NCBI GenBank assembly: GCA_029945375.1 | Contig: CM057058.1 | Coordinates: forward strand, 2,170,001 to 2,234,000 | Length of the DNA: 64,000 bases | Source: Agaricus subrufescens | Lineage: Eukaryota; Basidiomycota; Agaricomycetes; Agaricales; Agaricaceae | Direction: 5' to 3' | Shown: positions 22,418-34,416 of the stretch, piece by piece | How positions within the stretch are numbered: position 1 is the first letter of the stretch | Layout of the letters: every line of letters begins with the position of its first letter | Notes under the pieces: generated by a model | The model's input: only the letters and a program-made list of their open reading frames with translations | Told to the model about the DNA's origin: nothing | Databases searched by the model: none | Position numbers and translations under genes: made by a program

Positions 22418-24286
22418 CTATTGTTTCTTCCTTAGAAGTCCAAGTGTATGTTGGCCGCCGCAGGAAACAGCCACAGTGAACCATGAACCACCATCTTTTC
22501 GCACAACAACTCGTGGTGTTTTGACTTCTTCCTCATCGCCACAACCTAGCTCACCCTGGATGCCTTGGCCCCATGTTAGCAACGCTCCGCCTCGTGTCAC
22601 CGCCGCGTTATTATGTACACCAGCAGATATCTGGATAACATCATCATTGTCTGCGTCCGGAAATGCCACTTGTGTTGGTGTGGGAAGGAATTGAGGAGCT
22701 GCACCATCGAATTGTTTGGCGTAATCTTCCTTCCACTCCGCGATAGCGGGATTGTCGTCTTCCAGACCAAGTTGACCACCATCCATGCGTCCACAGGAAT
22801 ATGCTTTCCCAGCCTCCGTCAAGAAAATAGTATGATGCTCGCCGGCAGCAATTTGAACCACGCCGTCGCCTGCGAGGCTTTCCTTACTAAGAGACTCGAC
22901 CTTCTGCGGGAAATGTATCATGTCATCATCCCTTGATGACCAACCAGTACCAGTTTGGCCCATAGTGTTCAATCCCCATCCCCATACATCGCCATTGTCA
23001 TCAATAGCAAAAGAATGGTAGGATCCGGCAGCTACCTTAACGGCTTTGCGAGAGCGTGTACCAAGGCAGATTTTTTCGGGATGCGTTCCATGAATTTTGC
23101 GGCGCTCTAGAATTTTCCTTCCGAGCTGACCTTGTTCACCAGCGCCAAGGGTATATAGATGACCGTGCGTTGTGACAATGACCAGATGATTGTTGCCAGC
23201 AGCCACTGAGGATACTTTTTCATAGTCGCCAGGTTTAGAGCTTAATGTAAGAATAGGAGCAGGAAGGTGTTGTTTATCTTTGCCATCTGAGAAACCGAGC
23301 GCCCCTTCCATACCCTAGCCCGCTATTATTAGGACGGAAAGAAAACGGCGTAGAAAGGTAGACTTACCCTGAAGGTACCCCAAACACGGAGTTCGCCTTG
23401 ATCGCTGACCGCCGCACCAATGCTGTCACCGGCAGCAATGATCACTGTACGAAAATTCTCATCAACTAAAGCCTGTACTGGTCGAGGCCAACTAGTGAGC
23501 TCATCAATGTCGAGGAACGAGCCTTCGTTGTCAGGATCAGGAACGTCCGTGGTAATTCGGCCGAGTGCGGCGTTATCATTGGCCCCACAAGACCATACCT
23601 AGAAAAAATTGAGCACAAGAGGGATAAGAAAGAAGAATTTCACGTACAGTCCCCTTCTCATCCGTAAAAAGTGTATGAAGGCCGCCACCAGCAACAGCGG
23701 CCAGGCCAGCGCCAGCTTCACCAAAAGTACCCTTGGATATCTGGTCCTCTACCCACTGGCTTCGCTTTGGCTTGGTGAGTGAGTCCAGGACGTCTGGACC
23801 CATGCCAAACTGACCAAAGTTGCCGGCACCCCATGCGAAAAGGACAAGGCCAGGTCTTGATGTTGGAGGTGGCGTCGGTAAGGGATTAAAATAGGGTTTC
23901 GACTGGGGAATGGGAGCTGGCTTTTGCTTCGGTTCTAGCGGTGCTTTCTTCTTTTCCACCGGCTTCGTTTCCTTCGCGTCAACAGCTTCGGTGATGGCAT
24001 TGAGCTTAGGACGGCCTCTCTTCCTCGTCGTGGACTGGGGTTTGGCGACGCTGGAAGGCTTAGAGCGAGGTTTTCTGGTGGAAGTAGCGGGGATGTTCTC
24101 GGATTTTTGACTGGGGGGAGCAGTCCGCATACGCTTGGGCGCTGGGGCCTCATCGCGGCTGGGCGATGCTGCACGCTTGCGGGCAGGGTTGCTGCGGGGT
24201 TTAGCAGCAGCCTTCGAGGCAGACTTTGACGCCGGTGCTGATGGAGGTTTTGTGGAGGCAGCACGAGAAGATCTTCTGGGAGCCAT
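22418..24286 (-). CDS. RCC1 homologue, Ran guanine-nucleotide exchange factor
   Basis: The N-terminus (MAPRRSSRAASTKPP) is about 150 residues of Lys/Arg/Ala/Pro-rich tail with several nuclear-localisation-like clusters (RKRAASPSRDE, KRGRPKL). It is followed by RCC1 repeats: LVLFAWGAGNFGQFGMG, VAGGGLHTLFTDEKG, SIGAAVSDQGELRVWGTF, HLVIVTTHGHLYTLGAGEQG, HSFAIDDNGDVWGWGLNTMG, HHTIFLTEAGKAYSCGRMDG, NNAAVTRGGALLTWGQGIQG and a final CGGQHTLGL. The acidic blade loops are preserved and seven blades can be counted. RCC1 is bound to chromatin and loads Ran with GTP, setting the direction of nuclear transport and spindle assembly. Introns lie at about 23590-23650 and 23315-23370. The start at 24286 is the first ATG before the basic tail. 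Confidence 0.95.
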
Positions 24287-24677
24287 GGCCGGGAAAGAAA
24301 AGAACGAAATTCGCTGGAAAACAACGGAGGGCCACCTGATAACACAAAAATACACCCACGTGACGGCGCGTTATTGGTCCCTGTTTGGCCATGCCGCTGT
24401 GACGTCACGGCCATCCTCGCGTGCACATCCATGCTCCTGTCCCGGTCAGCAAGGCTTGCCACCAGGCCGGCCATCCAAGCTGTGAGTCTTGGGCCCGAAT
24501 CGTACACAAGGCTGCTTCATAGCCGCCCTTTCGTAGCGACAAATCCATAGAGACCGATATGGCCCCTACCCTTATGTGGACCTCAGCGTGGGCCACCGAG
24601 AACAGTGAGCTACGTGGCTTTTGATCTGTGTCGGGTGCCAAACTATGTAAGGTTCCCTGTCATAAACCCTGCCACAG
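24287..24677. promoter_or_regulatory. Divergent region RCC1 / aldehyde dehydrogenase
   Basis: About 390 bp, GC-rich near RCC1, containing palindromic TGACGTCA at about 24400 (ctgtgacgtcacgg), a perfect CRE/ATF-type bZIP site. It should hold both promoters. The start codon of the dehydrogenase may also be here. Confidence 0.5.
24399..24408. promoter_or_regulatory. CRE/ATF-type palindrome TGACGTCA
   Basis: A perfect TGACGTCA octamer lies about 115 bp upstream of the RCC1 ATG. It is the standard site for bZIP factors of the ATF/CREB family. Function here is inferred from motif and position only, and the coordinates are accurate to a few bases. Confidence 0.45.
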
Positions 24678-26686
24678 GAGACGAGCTTTGCCAGTACGCT
24701 CTTTTTGAATCGACCCGCGTCTCAGTATCCAATAAAATTCCTTGGCAGAATTGTTGTTCCGAGTAAGGACGATGTCAATGCGGTTATTGACAATGCACAC
24801 GCTGCGTTCGAGTCTGGAGCATGGTCAAAAGCACAGGCTCTACACCGGTCGCAGACTCTCTCCAGGCTCGCAAGACTTCTAGAACAAAAGATACCCGAAT
24901 ATGCTGTTATAGAGTCCATGCAGACCGGAAGGACGATACGAGAGATGAATGTTCAGTTAGGTCGTCTCCCGGAATGGTTGTAAGTCTGTCCATCCACCAT
25001 TGAAACTAGTCCATGATCAACCCACGCTCAGGGATTATTACGCTTCCCTACTTCGCACTACGAACTCATATGTCGCACCTACGCAAGGCAAACTTCTCAA
25101 CTATGTGCAAAGGGTGCCTCTAGGCGTTGTGGCGCAAATAACTGTTCGTGTTTCAACAAAATAGATGGACTCCGTTTCATTTAGACCTTCGGATAGCCAT
25201 TCAATCATCCACTTTTGATTGCCATTAAAAAGATCGCTCCCGCCCTTGCAGCTGGAAACAGTGTCATTGTAAAACCATCAGAGGTAAGCCACAGTCTACG
25301 CATATAACCACTGCTTTGACACCTGGACAGCTGGCGCCTATATCTGTACTCGAGTTTGCGGAACTGGCTGCCGAAGCCGGGGGTGAGTCTGCGTCTTCGT
25401 CTATTTATCCTGTAATTCACACCGGGAATTTCCAGTGCCGGAGGGTGTGTTGACGGTTCTCCCTGGTATCGGTTCTACGACAGGAAAAGAAATTGTCCAG
25501 AACCCACTTATCCGCAAGGTTGACATAACTGTAAGCTGATACTATTATTCTCCGCTCTTTTCAATTCAATGTATATTTTAGGCTGGGACGGCAACTGGGC
25601 GTAGCATTGGAAGCATTGTTGGGGGGAACCTTGCTTCGTTCACCGCCGAACTTGGGGGAAAGGTTGACTCAGTTTTGTTGTTCGCTGGCCGGCCACTGAG
25701 GAATCCTTGCTACAGGCTCCCATCCTTGTTTTCAATGATACCGATCTGATTTCGGCTGTCAACGGGGTTGCTTTCGCCGCCTTCGTAGCTTCCGGCCAAA
25801 CGTGCGTCTCTGGCACACGTATCCTTATTCAAAGCGACATCTATGACACTTTCATGTCTCTTTTCAATGAGAAAGTTGAATCCATCAAGCGCAGAATGGG
25901 TGACCGTAAGCGTGCTTCAAAAAGGCTTTACTTTGTCCGCTCTAAAATGCTTGGTAGCGCTCAATCCGAAATCCACGATGGGTTCTGTGATATCAATGGA
26001 CCACCTCAAGCGGATTGAGGACATGGTTATGCGAACATCGGGGAAGATAATTCTAGGTGGAGGGAGAATGACCGGAACCTCGGATCTCGATGGTTTCAAT
26101 TTCTCTGCTGGCAGTTTTTACTCTCCTACCGTTATTGTTGATATAGAGAAAGACGACGAGTTGTGGCAAGAGGAAGTCTTTGGGCCAGTCATTGTGGTGC
26201 GCAAGTTCCAGGTATGTTTCGTACCACAGGTATAAGAATCTATCTTAAAATCAGGCATAGGATGAAACCGAAGGCGTATCCCTTGCAAATTCATGTAAAT
26301 ATGGGTTAGGAGCCGGTATCTGGACGTCAGATCTTTCAAGAGCACACCGTGTAGCTGCAGAGATACAGAGTGGGCTGTGTTGGGTGAATACACACCACCG
26401 GAACGACCCCAGCTCTCCATGGTAAACCTTCTTTCTGTTTAAAATCCAGTTTGTTAATTATCTATAACAGGGGAGGAATGAAAGAAAGTGGTATTGGCCG
26501 TGAAAACGGCGTCGAGGCCTTCAATGCCTGTGCGTCATAATTTTAAAGCTAACGCTGAGGTAGAAATTTACAACCCTCGTAGATTCGCAAAGCAAATCCA
26601 CTATCGTCAACTTCGCACCACCCGAAGAAATGAGGTCTTCAGATGATTGGTTTTCTGATTCTCCAGAGGGGAAGCGCTATGGTTAG
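24678..26686 (+). CDS. NAD(P)-dependent aldehyde dehydrogenase (5' end unresolved)
   Basis: About eleven exons give a near-complete [34 protein letters not shown] joined to [20 protein letters not shown] and [26 protein letters not shown], the Glu-containing motif ELGGK, the catalytic-Cys motif [46 protein letters not shown] and [12 protein letters not shown]. Both catalytic residues (Glu in ELGGK, Cys in GQTC) are present. The enzyme oxidises aldehydes to acids. The aldehyde is unknown, though the [15 protein letters not shown] form resembles broad-range or betaine-type enzymes. The stop is at 26684-26686. No ATG stands in frame at the 5' end. The open frame can be followed back to an acceptor at 24677, so either a short upstream exon carries the start or the N-terminus is damaged. 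Confidence 0.85.
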
Positions 26687-27052
26687 GGCATTTATGTATT
26701 GTTACCATGCCCGTATCGTGATCAAGTTGGTCAAGGCATCTTAGTAGTTGTATTGGTTATCATTGCTTCATTGGCCAGTCTATCACTCAAAAATATTATC
26801 GACTACCAAGTTCGGGATGGAGTCAGTGTGAGCCGCGATATGTACTTCTTTTACCTGGAGCCCTCGGGCGACTATGGCCACTTGGAAAAGGTCTCTCACA
26901 TGAGCTGAATACCAAGTGTACTTCACGACTATGAGCAATGGTCGATGGGATCTCCGGAATCACACCCGGGAGGGTTCTTGGAGTGTTATAGCTAGTATTG
27001 CTGTACTGATATAGTTACAATTAGGATAAAAACGTAGACACGTAAAGACGTT
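26687..27052. other. Convergent spacer, aldehyde dehydrogenase / VPS60
   Basis: Noncoding 3' flank of both genes. A plus-strand frame here has no family resemblance. Confidence 0.6.
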
Positions 27053-28028
27053 TCAAGTAGTAGTCTTGACCGCCTCTTTCTCTGGGCCCTGTCAAGCATG
27101 TCAGTTTCCGTTCAAGCGCTGGCAAAAAAAAATTGCTACCAACCTCTGGAGCTTCCACCGGTGCCTCATCCACAAAGTCGGGTACCTTGTTCAAATCTGA
27201 AAGGTAAGATGGGCCCTCTTCCTCTTCCTCTAGGGCCAGCGCCTCGAGTTCTGTCGTTGTTTTATTAACAAAGATGCACTTTAGTGAATGGATATCTCGT
27301 CCTCGTCACTTACCAGCTTCGAGATCAGCCTCGTCGAGCTCATCTGGTACAGCATACGATCTCCCCAACATCTCTTGAACTTCATTTGCTTGTTCGAGTA
27401 AATCCTCCATATCATAATGAATGTTCTAGTTTACAACCCAAAACAAATCATATAAGGAGAATTTCGTGGATCAAGTAAGTCGAACCGTACCTCAATCTTG
27501 TCAATATCAATCTTGCCATATTGTTTCTTTAATTCTTTATTGGCTGTCTGCATGGCATCCATGGTCGCCATTGTGTTTCTTAAGTTCTCAGTCGTAAGCG
27601 CGGCAGACTCCATATTGAAAGATTGTTGTGTAAGTTGTGCGAGTTGATTTTCGTACATCTTTTTCTGTTTGAGTGTGCGTAGTGCACGTTGTTGAATCGC
27701 TTCCTATTTTGATTATAAGGAGAGACGAGGGGGGGTTGTCAGAGGGGTCCAGGTATTATGGGATGTAGAAATTTGAGACGTACTTTACCGGCCCCACCAC
27801 GCATCTTACTCATTTGTTCCTTGTATCTCGCCAATTCTCCATCCAGCTTTCGTACCTTGACCTCTATAGAGGCCATACGCGAGTCTGTCTATGGAGGAAG
27901 AGATGGACTCTGCATGAGTATCCGAGTAGTCAGTTGGCTATGTTTCGAAAATAACAGACCGACGCAATTGCATCTTGGAGTGTTGGTTTAGGTTTTTTGC
28001 TCGCTGACGAGCCAAATATGCGGTTCAT
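27053..28028 (-). CDS. VPS60: ESCRT-III-related subunit VPS60/CHMP5
   Basis: Spliced exons give MNRIFGSSASKKPKPTLQDA, DSRMASIEVKVRKLDGELAR, YKEQMSKMRGGAGKEAIQQR, MYENQLAQLTQQSFNMESAA, YGKIDIDKIEDLLEQANEVQ and EMLGRSYAVPDELDEADLEA, followed by an acidic tail. This follows human CHMP5 from its first residues (MNR-FG) through the SNF7 helical core to the C-terminal MIM-like region. VPS60 binds Vta1 and stimulates the Vps4 ATPase during ESCRT-III disassembly at endosomes. The last exon is GPEKEAVKTTT. The acidic segment EALALEEEEEGPSYLSDLNK is the Vta1-binding region by homology. Another ESCRT-III accessory subunit, DID2, lies 5.5 kb away. Confidence 0.96.
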
Positions 28029-28247
28029 TCGTAAAGTAGAAAGTAGGAAGAGGTAGACCAGAGGTAGCCCGCAGCGCTACTCATCACTGCTGTCACAGCC
28101 ACAAGTATCTAATCTTATCTTCTTTACGTCACTCGTAGGGCTGTTTTGAGTACGCGAGTATGGCCATTACGATTATACAGAATACACAAATTGTAGATCT
28201 TCAAAGCTCTAATGAGATATATCGAGATACTAGATTTCTTGCCTCCT

Positions 28248-29937
28248 CTAACTAGATAACGAGAGGAACCCGCGGATAGCACTTCCAACGTTCAAGACAT
28301 CGAGTCTGAAAATGAGGGTCAGTCAATCATCCAATTGTAGAAGCACACGATACTCACAAGAATGTATCATGACCCCATACACCGCCTAGTTCATAATAAC
28401 TGACACTTTCGTTACCAGCCATTCTCAAAGCGTCAGCGATCTCCCGTTGTTGTTCAACAGTAAACAAGATGTCACTTTGCACGCCCAAGACAAGTATAGG
28501 AATATCTTTCAAAGGTGCCATACCCGCTGCGAGATCCGGAAGGTGCGATGGGGGATTTGGGGGTGGGGGATATGATCTAACCTCGGGTTTCTTGTGTACA
28601 GGTTCAGTCGACGCGGTTGTCTGCGAAGGGTCGTTCGAGGGTTTAATTTGAAGAGCTTCGAGAGCCGGATAGCTCATGTCAAAAAGATCCATGGCTTTGG
28701 AAATGTAGATGAGGGAGTTGGCATCGTACTTCAAACAGAACTGTTCCCCCTTGAAACGGCGAATCTCAGTGACGGCCACAAACGGCAGAAGACTATAACT
28801 TACTTGATGGTCTAAATAAGTTTCAATCAAAAAATCCGGGCACAAGGCAGGTGTTCTATCGGGGCCGAGAATTTGTGTATCTGAATCTGGGTTCTTGCGG
28901 AGTTGTCTTCCAAAGCGTTGATCCCACTCCGGGCCAGAACGATATGTGATAGTTGCGATCTCTAGAGCCTTGCCATGAGCGAATGAACGAACCAAGACCG
29001 TGACAGACCAACTCACGCCTCGCAAGTTTCATGCCAGTATGAGGCGGCAAGCCGTCATAGTAGAAGCCATTATTCCAGTTGGGGTCGGCCATAAGCACTT
29101 TATACTATCAGGGAAGGTGATTGCTGGCTTGGAAGCGGACTCACCACTGCGTTGTGCATACCTCATGGCTATGCTTGAAGGTGTACTCCTTGCGGTTCCA
29201 CTGATGCTAACTATCTTTCCGACGCGACTGGGAAAAAGCCATCCAGCGGCGAGACTCTGCATACCACCCATTGAGGATCCAACACTTGCGTACAACTTCT
29301 TTATACCCAACTTGTCCAAGAGGACGAATTGGGCCCGCACCATGTCAAATATTGATACAACGGGGAAGTTGGTTCCCCATGGTTTACCTGTCTCGGCCTC
29401 AATAGACGACGGACCGGTAGAGCCATAGCAGCCTCCGAGGACATTTGTACAAATGATGAAGAACTGGTTCGTGTCCAGCGCCTTTCCCGGTCCAATGAAC
29501 TTCTCCCACCAGCCAGGGGCTTGGTTCAGGGCCGTCGAGGCAGCATGAGACGAAGCGGACAGACCAGTATGAAGGAGAATCACATTGTCCTTGGCTGGTG
29601 AGAGAGTTCCCCAAGTCTCGTAAGCGATATCAAAAGAGGGCAGAGGGGTGGTAGTGTATGAAAGGGGGAGGGGTTGTGAGTGATGGTATATGTGATACGA
29701 CGCGGGATTGGGCCGAGCATAGGGGGGTTCTGGACCTGTATCTGATTGTCCATTGCGGTGGTTGTACTCGGGTGGCTGCCGCTGGGAGACAGAGGCCATT
29801 ATACGGGACGCGCGGGCGGCATGGGCGTCGACGCAGGGAAAGTGTGGCTGGCTACGCGCTGAGGACGACGAGAAGCGGGCGCGCGGGGGCCGCAGCCTGG
29901 CCTTTGGAAAGGACCTGAGCAGGGCGTTGAGGGCCAT
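28248..29937 (-). CDS. MetX-family O-acyltransferase, mitochondrial (serine or homoserine O-acetyltransferase)
   Basis: An alpha/beta hydrolase of the homoserine-acetyltransferase family. The nucleophile elbow is [14 protein letters not shown] (Ser), with the oxyanion/acyl-binding motif [28 protein letters not shown], and, after splicing, [17 protein letters not shown]. The acid and base are in [11 protein letters not shown] (Asp) and [13 protein letters not shown] (His). The first 60 residues ([20 protein letters not shown]) form a long Arg-rich presequence, suggesting mitochondria. Cytosolic Met2 lacks such a leader. The fungal mitochondrial relatives (CysA of Aspergillus, cys2 of fission yeast) are assigned to O-acetylserine formation for cysteine synthesis, so that is my first choice. 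Homoserine remains possible. A Pro-rich insert ([12 protein letters not shown]) interrupts the lid. The final exon ends at 28248. Confidence 0.88.
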
Positions 29938-30678
29938 ATGAGAGATGCGGACTAAGCATCCTATTCTTGCTGGGCGATATAAGCAACGGCGATGATCGTG
30001 AATTCAGTCGAAAGAATTACGTCAGTCACATACACTGGGTCACATGATCTGCTAAACGAAGCTTAGGTCAGCAATATATCAAAAAATTTGGGCGGACATG
30101 TACACCCAGTGGGCAGTGGACGCGAGCCGGAAGTCGACTGGGCAGATGTCTGTGTCGAGTGGGTCATGGCGTGTCATCCATACACCGTCTTTTGCACAGC
30201 GCCGGTGCCCAGCGCGGGCGAGCTGAGTTGCGCCCCTGTCGAAGCAGGCGGCTCCGGGGATTGCCTGGTAACGTATATTACACTTGCATTGACCCCCTGG
30301 GCCTTTCTCGCTGCGCCTCTGATATAGCTCTGGTAATGTGTCGCCGACGTCCTGAATGCAAACAACACATCATCATCAAGACACCCTTCTTGATTCCGCT
30401 CTCCGGCCACCCACCGTCGCCCGCACTTGCCCCCACTCCTTGCTCTTGCGCGGAGAACGTAGAGACGCAAGGCCCTCCGTCTATAACCTGGGTTTCCTGG
30501 GAATCTTTCCCAAAGCTAAAGATGTGCGTACCGATTAGTCTGGTTGTGCCACGAGTGCCGTCCATCGTGTCCAACACGTGTATTTATCCTATCTCCAGCT
30601 CTCCTCTCTTTTCCGCACCGGGAGCCTACTCCGTCCCAATATATCCCAGGTGATCACGGCCCTATTTTCTAGCCCTCC
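29938..30678. promoter_or_regulatory. Divergent promoter region, MetX-family gene / Ser-rich gene
   Basis: 741 bp with several open frames but none resembling a protein. It contains a TGACGTCA-like half-site near 30010 (ttacgtcagtca) and GC-rich tracts. I see no convincing TATA box. Confidence 0.5.
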
Positions 30679-33178
30679 ATGCTGACTTTCAGTCGGTTTT
30701 CCAAGGCGGCGACTGCTAAACGCGGCTGCCCGGGCTATGCCGGTTCACCGAACCCATCATCCAGACCTCAAGCTACCCACCCGTGTGATATGCCTTCGAC
30801 TACGACAGAAATCGCGGAAGAGAGGCCAGCGCGAAAGGCGAAAAAGGAAAGCAAAGTATGTACTTTACTTACTATCTTGTTCATACTTAACAGAACGCCT
30901 AGCTCTATACTTTCCTTACCCGCTCGCGATCACGGTCGCAACCCAAACCCGACCCCTCACCTCCCCGTCACGCCGAATCTTCCCACAAACAGTCAAGCAG
31001 AACGGAAAATCCAGACTCAAAACCTCCCCATAGAATACCTTCTCGGCCGTTATCCTCAAACACCTCCTCGACCGTCACGCCCGGCACCCCAAAGCCGAGA
31101 AAAAAGCCTCAGTCGTCCATCCCTGTTCCTACCTCGAGATTAACGAACGATGTCACGCATACCCGGAAAAGGCTCCATTTATTCGGAATTTCACTTCGCC
31201 GTCCCTCGCTAGGCTCTTCAAAGTCAAGATCAAGATCGAGATCACGCCCTGGTACCCCTCGACAATCCGTTGATATCCCTCCTCTACCAAATCATGGTTT
31301 CGAAGAAGAATCTCGGGGTTCACTGCGGGCCCAGTCTCCCCAACCATCCTCACGACCCTCTACTCCTACTCCGCCTGACAAGGGACCTCGTGCAAAACAG
31401 CTTTCCACAAAACCTCTTCCTGACCGTAGTCTGCCGCAATCTCCGGCAAACAGTGGCAGCCCTGATACTCAGATCGGCTCTCCGAGAATCAAACAGGCCT
31501 CTGCAGGTTTGTGTGCTGTTCTTGTAGAATATGATAGAAGTACTCACACTCCAGGCCTGCGAAAGATTCTAGACGATTTCGACATCAGACTTTTGCGACA
31601 ACTGCCAGTCTCGTATCAGCGCCTGTAAAACAAGGTTCGACGTTACAACGACAAAAGGGCAAAACTACCACAGGCCGTCCTGCTCCAGCTGCTGATCCTC
31701 ATATCCCCACTCACTCCCTTCTCGACTCGAAAGCTACGAAATCGAATATGTCTGGCATCCCTAGGCCGACTCAACTTCCAGTAACACCTACTCATTATGC
31801 TACACTGCCAGAACGTCAACTGCCGACAGCAGGCGTTGCTTCCAAATCTGGTCTTGGTCGTAAGAACTATTCGTTGGACACGGGATATCGATACCGGGCA
31901 ACGATGGATATAGTGGACGAGGAAGGGAGAGTGTCAACGACATCGAACGACACACTTTTATCACGGGCAAATTCAAAAATAAAGGGAAAAGAGAAAGAAG
32001 CGGAAGTTGTTTCTGTGACCAACAGCAAGTCAAGAGTAAATGCAAACGTTCGGAACACAAGACATGGTAGCTTTGACTTTGAACGTCCGGGAATGGGAAT
32101 TTTTGGGTTACAGAGATCTCCAAGTGGTAGAATTGCAAACTCTGTGGCAAGCGGATGGAGTCTGAGCGGCGAGGAAGTGATCGTGAGAGAAAGCGCACTT
32201 GGACCAGGCCTAGCGGGTGTGGGAACCACACAGAGAGGGGCATCGATGAAGAGAGGGAAGGACAGGGAGACCAAAGAGAAGGAGATACGGAAAGACGCAG
32301 TGAAGAAGGTTACGCCTGAGGCATCGCAAAAACATGATGCTTCCCCCGCTCACTCGAGTAATGGTCATCAAACACCACCATCCGGAACAAATTCTGGCCA
32401 TTCATCGAGTTTAGGACGAGTATCTGGGAAGCGGTTCCTGGGGAAAAGGCTGTCAGCAAGTCGGGGGCCAACACAGCACGGTCTTTTCTCTTTTGAGCCA
32501 CCGGTCCCCTCACCGACGTGGAGCACGCCTAATACGGGCACGAGAAAAGAAGCATCATCGCAGGCAGAGCGAAAGGAGAAAAGCGAGCAGGGGCATGGGG
32601 AAAAAGAAAGTCCTGCAGATAGAAAAATCTCCCAGTGGCGCGATCGATCGCCAACTGGTATTAGAACAGGGAGGAAAAACCGGTCGCTGGATCTCAATCT
32701 GGGACTGGCTTGGGCGCCTTCAAGGGTCAGAGAAGACGCCCTACCTCCTACCTCATCACTGTTCCATCGATCGATAAGCAACTCGTCAAGCGCCAAGTCG
32801 AGCTCCATTTCGCCATCTACCAACAAATTTTCCCATAGTCAAGACCCGACATCAGACGACATTACATTAGAAGAAAAGTCGAGGATCGGCCGGGAGACTG
32901 CTGAGCTTTTCCGGAGCGCACTTGGGGAAGCTCGTTACATGCGATTCAAAACCTGTAAGTCCTGGATGTTCGGTCATATGCTTCGCTATTGAATCATACT
33001 TACTCCTTGCATCATTATAGATATCTACCAATTTGACGCTCGCGAAATCCCGTTTGATGGCCCTACCGGCATCGTTTCAAGGGTGGATGCTTTACTTGGT
33101 ACTGTGCAGACTCTGGGACTCAATGAGAAGCGCCGACTCATGGATAAACTCGTCCGGATCATACTTCAAAACGCTTGA
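30679..33178 (+). CDS. Ser/Pro/Arg-rich protein with a conserved-looking helical C-terminus
   Basis: I do not recognise this family. The start at 30679 (MLTFSRFSKAATAKRGCPGY) is the first ATG; the ATG at 30790 (MPSTTTEIAEE) is an alternative. Exon junctions that keep the reading frame open are at 30856|30914 and about 31506|31565 (acceptor gcgaaag), and T|AT at about 32954/33022. The middle is low complexity: SRSRSRSRPGTPRQS, Pro/Ser tracts, and many SP/TP sites (possible kinase targets). The last 90 residues look folded and helical: EKSRIGRETAELFRSALGEA, RYMRFKTYIYQFDAREIPFD and NEKRRLMDKLVRIILQNA. Total length is about 750 residues. No signal peptide or membrane span was seen. Likely a nuclear or cytoskeletal regulator, by composition only. 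Confidence 0.7.
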
Positions 33179-33592
33179 TTGTTCGCTTCCGGTTCCTCAA
33201 CTTCGTTTCGGATTCACTTGTTAATATTTGTGACATGCCTTTGGTTGCGGCCGAATCCTATGTTTTTTCTTTCGCTTCCAGGGTATAGTTTACTGCGCTG
33301 TTCATACTCGCACCAGCGGGGCGGCCCCGGTGGTGCTCTGTTCCTATGTTTCTATATTATGTTATCCTCGGTTTGCCCTATCGGCATGTTATATCTGTTT
33401 TTTTTTGTCAATCGCTGTCTCATGTTTCATGGGTATTGATCTATAATATTGGTATATATTATCTGTAGGTAGAAATATAGTGAAATGTCGTAGGTATTAG
33501 CTACGACGGTTATTGATATTACAAAAAAAACAAAACCTAAGATCTGAGACAAGATAGGAACACAAAAAGCCTATGAGCAAATCTGAAATGGT
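33179..33592. other. Convergent spacer, Ser-rich gene / DID2
   Basis: Noncoding 3' flanks of two genes with poly-T and poly-A tracts. No protein-like frame. Confidence 0.65.
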
Positions 33593-34416
33593 TTAGGTGG
33601 CCGGTCGCAAAGCGCGCAGGCGTTCTGCAAGATTATTGTCTTCCTCCAAAACACGTTCTTTGGGGCTTGGTTCGGCGAGGGCTGTTACATCCTGAACGGC
33701 AAGGTCGTGTTGGAGTTCAATGTTAGCTTCTTCAGCTGTTTGGCGTAGAAGCAGGTCGATCTGATCTTGAGGTGCTGAGACGGCAGTCGTGGATCCCATT
33801 GCGTCCTCCATGTACCCTGTCTGGACATCGAGATCGGAAAATTGTGACTCAAACTTGTCCATCACCAACGATATCTGAAATAACGATGAGATACTTCGTT
33901 TCTGAGTGGTATACGTTCGGCGTACCCTTTCGAGGTTCATGCTCTCCATAGCCTTATCCATACCCCGCACAACGGAGGTCATGTTGCCGGTGACTTGACG
34001 CATGGTCACAGCAGTCTCTACACGACTGGCTACAGCGTCGATGCGGCTAGATAGTCTAAGCAGATTGAGGGATTCACTTTTCTTCCTGATGGCATTGGAA
34101 GCGTATATTCGTGCCCCTTCGTTGTTCCCTTGTTGCAGAGCCTACACCGAGCAAGATTTAAGAATCGATTCAAATTGTAATTTGGTGGTATAGTATACCT
34201 TTTTGACCCTTGCCTTTTCGGTGTTTTCGTCTTTCTGTGCTTTCTTAGCTTGGCGGCTTAGCGTCTTTGCTGTGAACTGCGTCCGATGTTAATACGATGA
34301 CGACATGATACAATGTTAAGCCCAGGAGCTTACCTTGAGCTGGAAGAGTGTCTCTAATCAACATTAGTATACCATTAGAAAATATTTGTGGAACACTCAC
34401 TTTCGAGATTACTCAT
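33593..34416 (-). CDS. DID2: ESCRT-III-associated protein DID2/VPS46 (CHMP1)
   Basis: Exons begin MSNLEK at 34416 and read [80 protein letters not shown] and [20 protein letters not shown]. The C-terminal part [11 protein letters not shown] matches the MIT-interacting MIM1 motif of CHMP1. The start, core and end follow the family over its full length of about 200 residues. CHMP1 recruits Ist1 and Vps4 to finish ESCRT-III filament disassembly in multivesicular-body sorting. The MIM1 helix at the C-terminus is intact. It is divergent from SVP26 with 206 bp between starts. Confidence 0.97.

Noticed and set aside
30088..30653. Several overlapping frames in the spacer upstream of the Ser-rich gene
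   Set aside because: They overlap each other on both strands in GC-rich DNA and show no conserved pattern.
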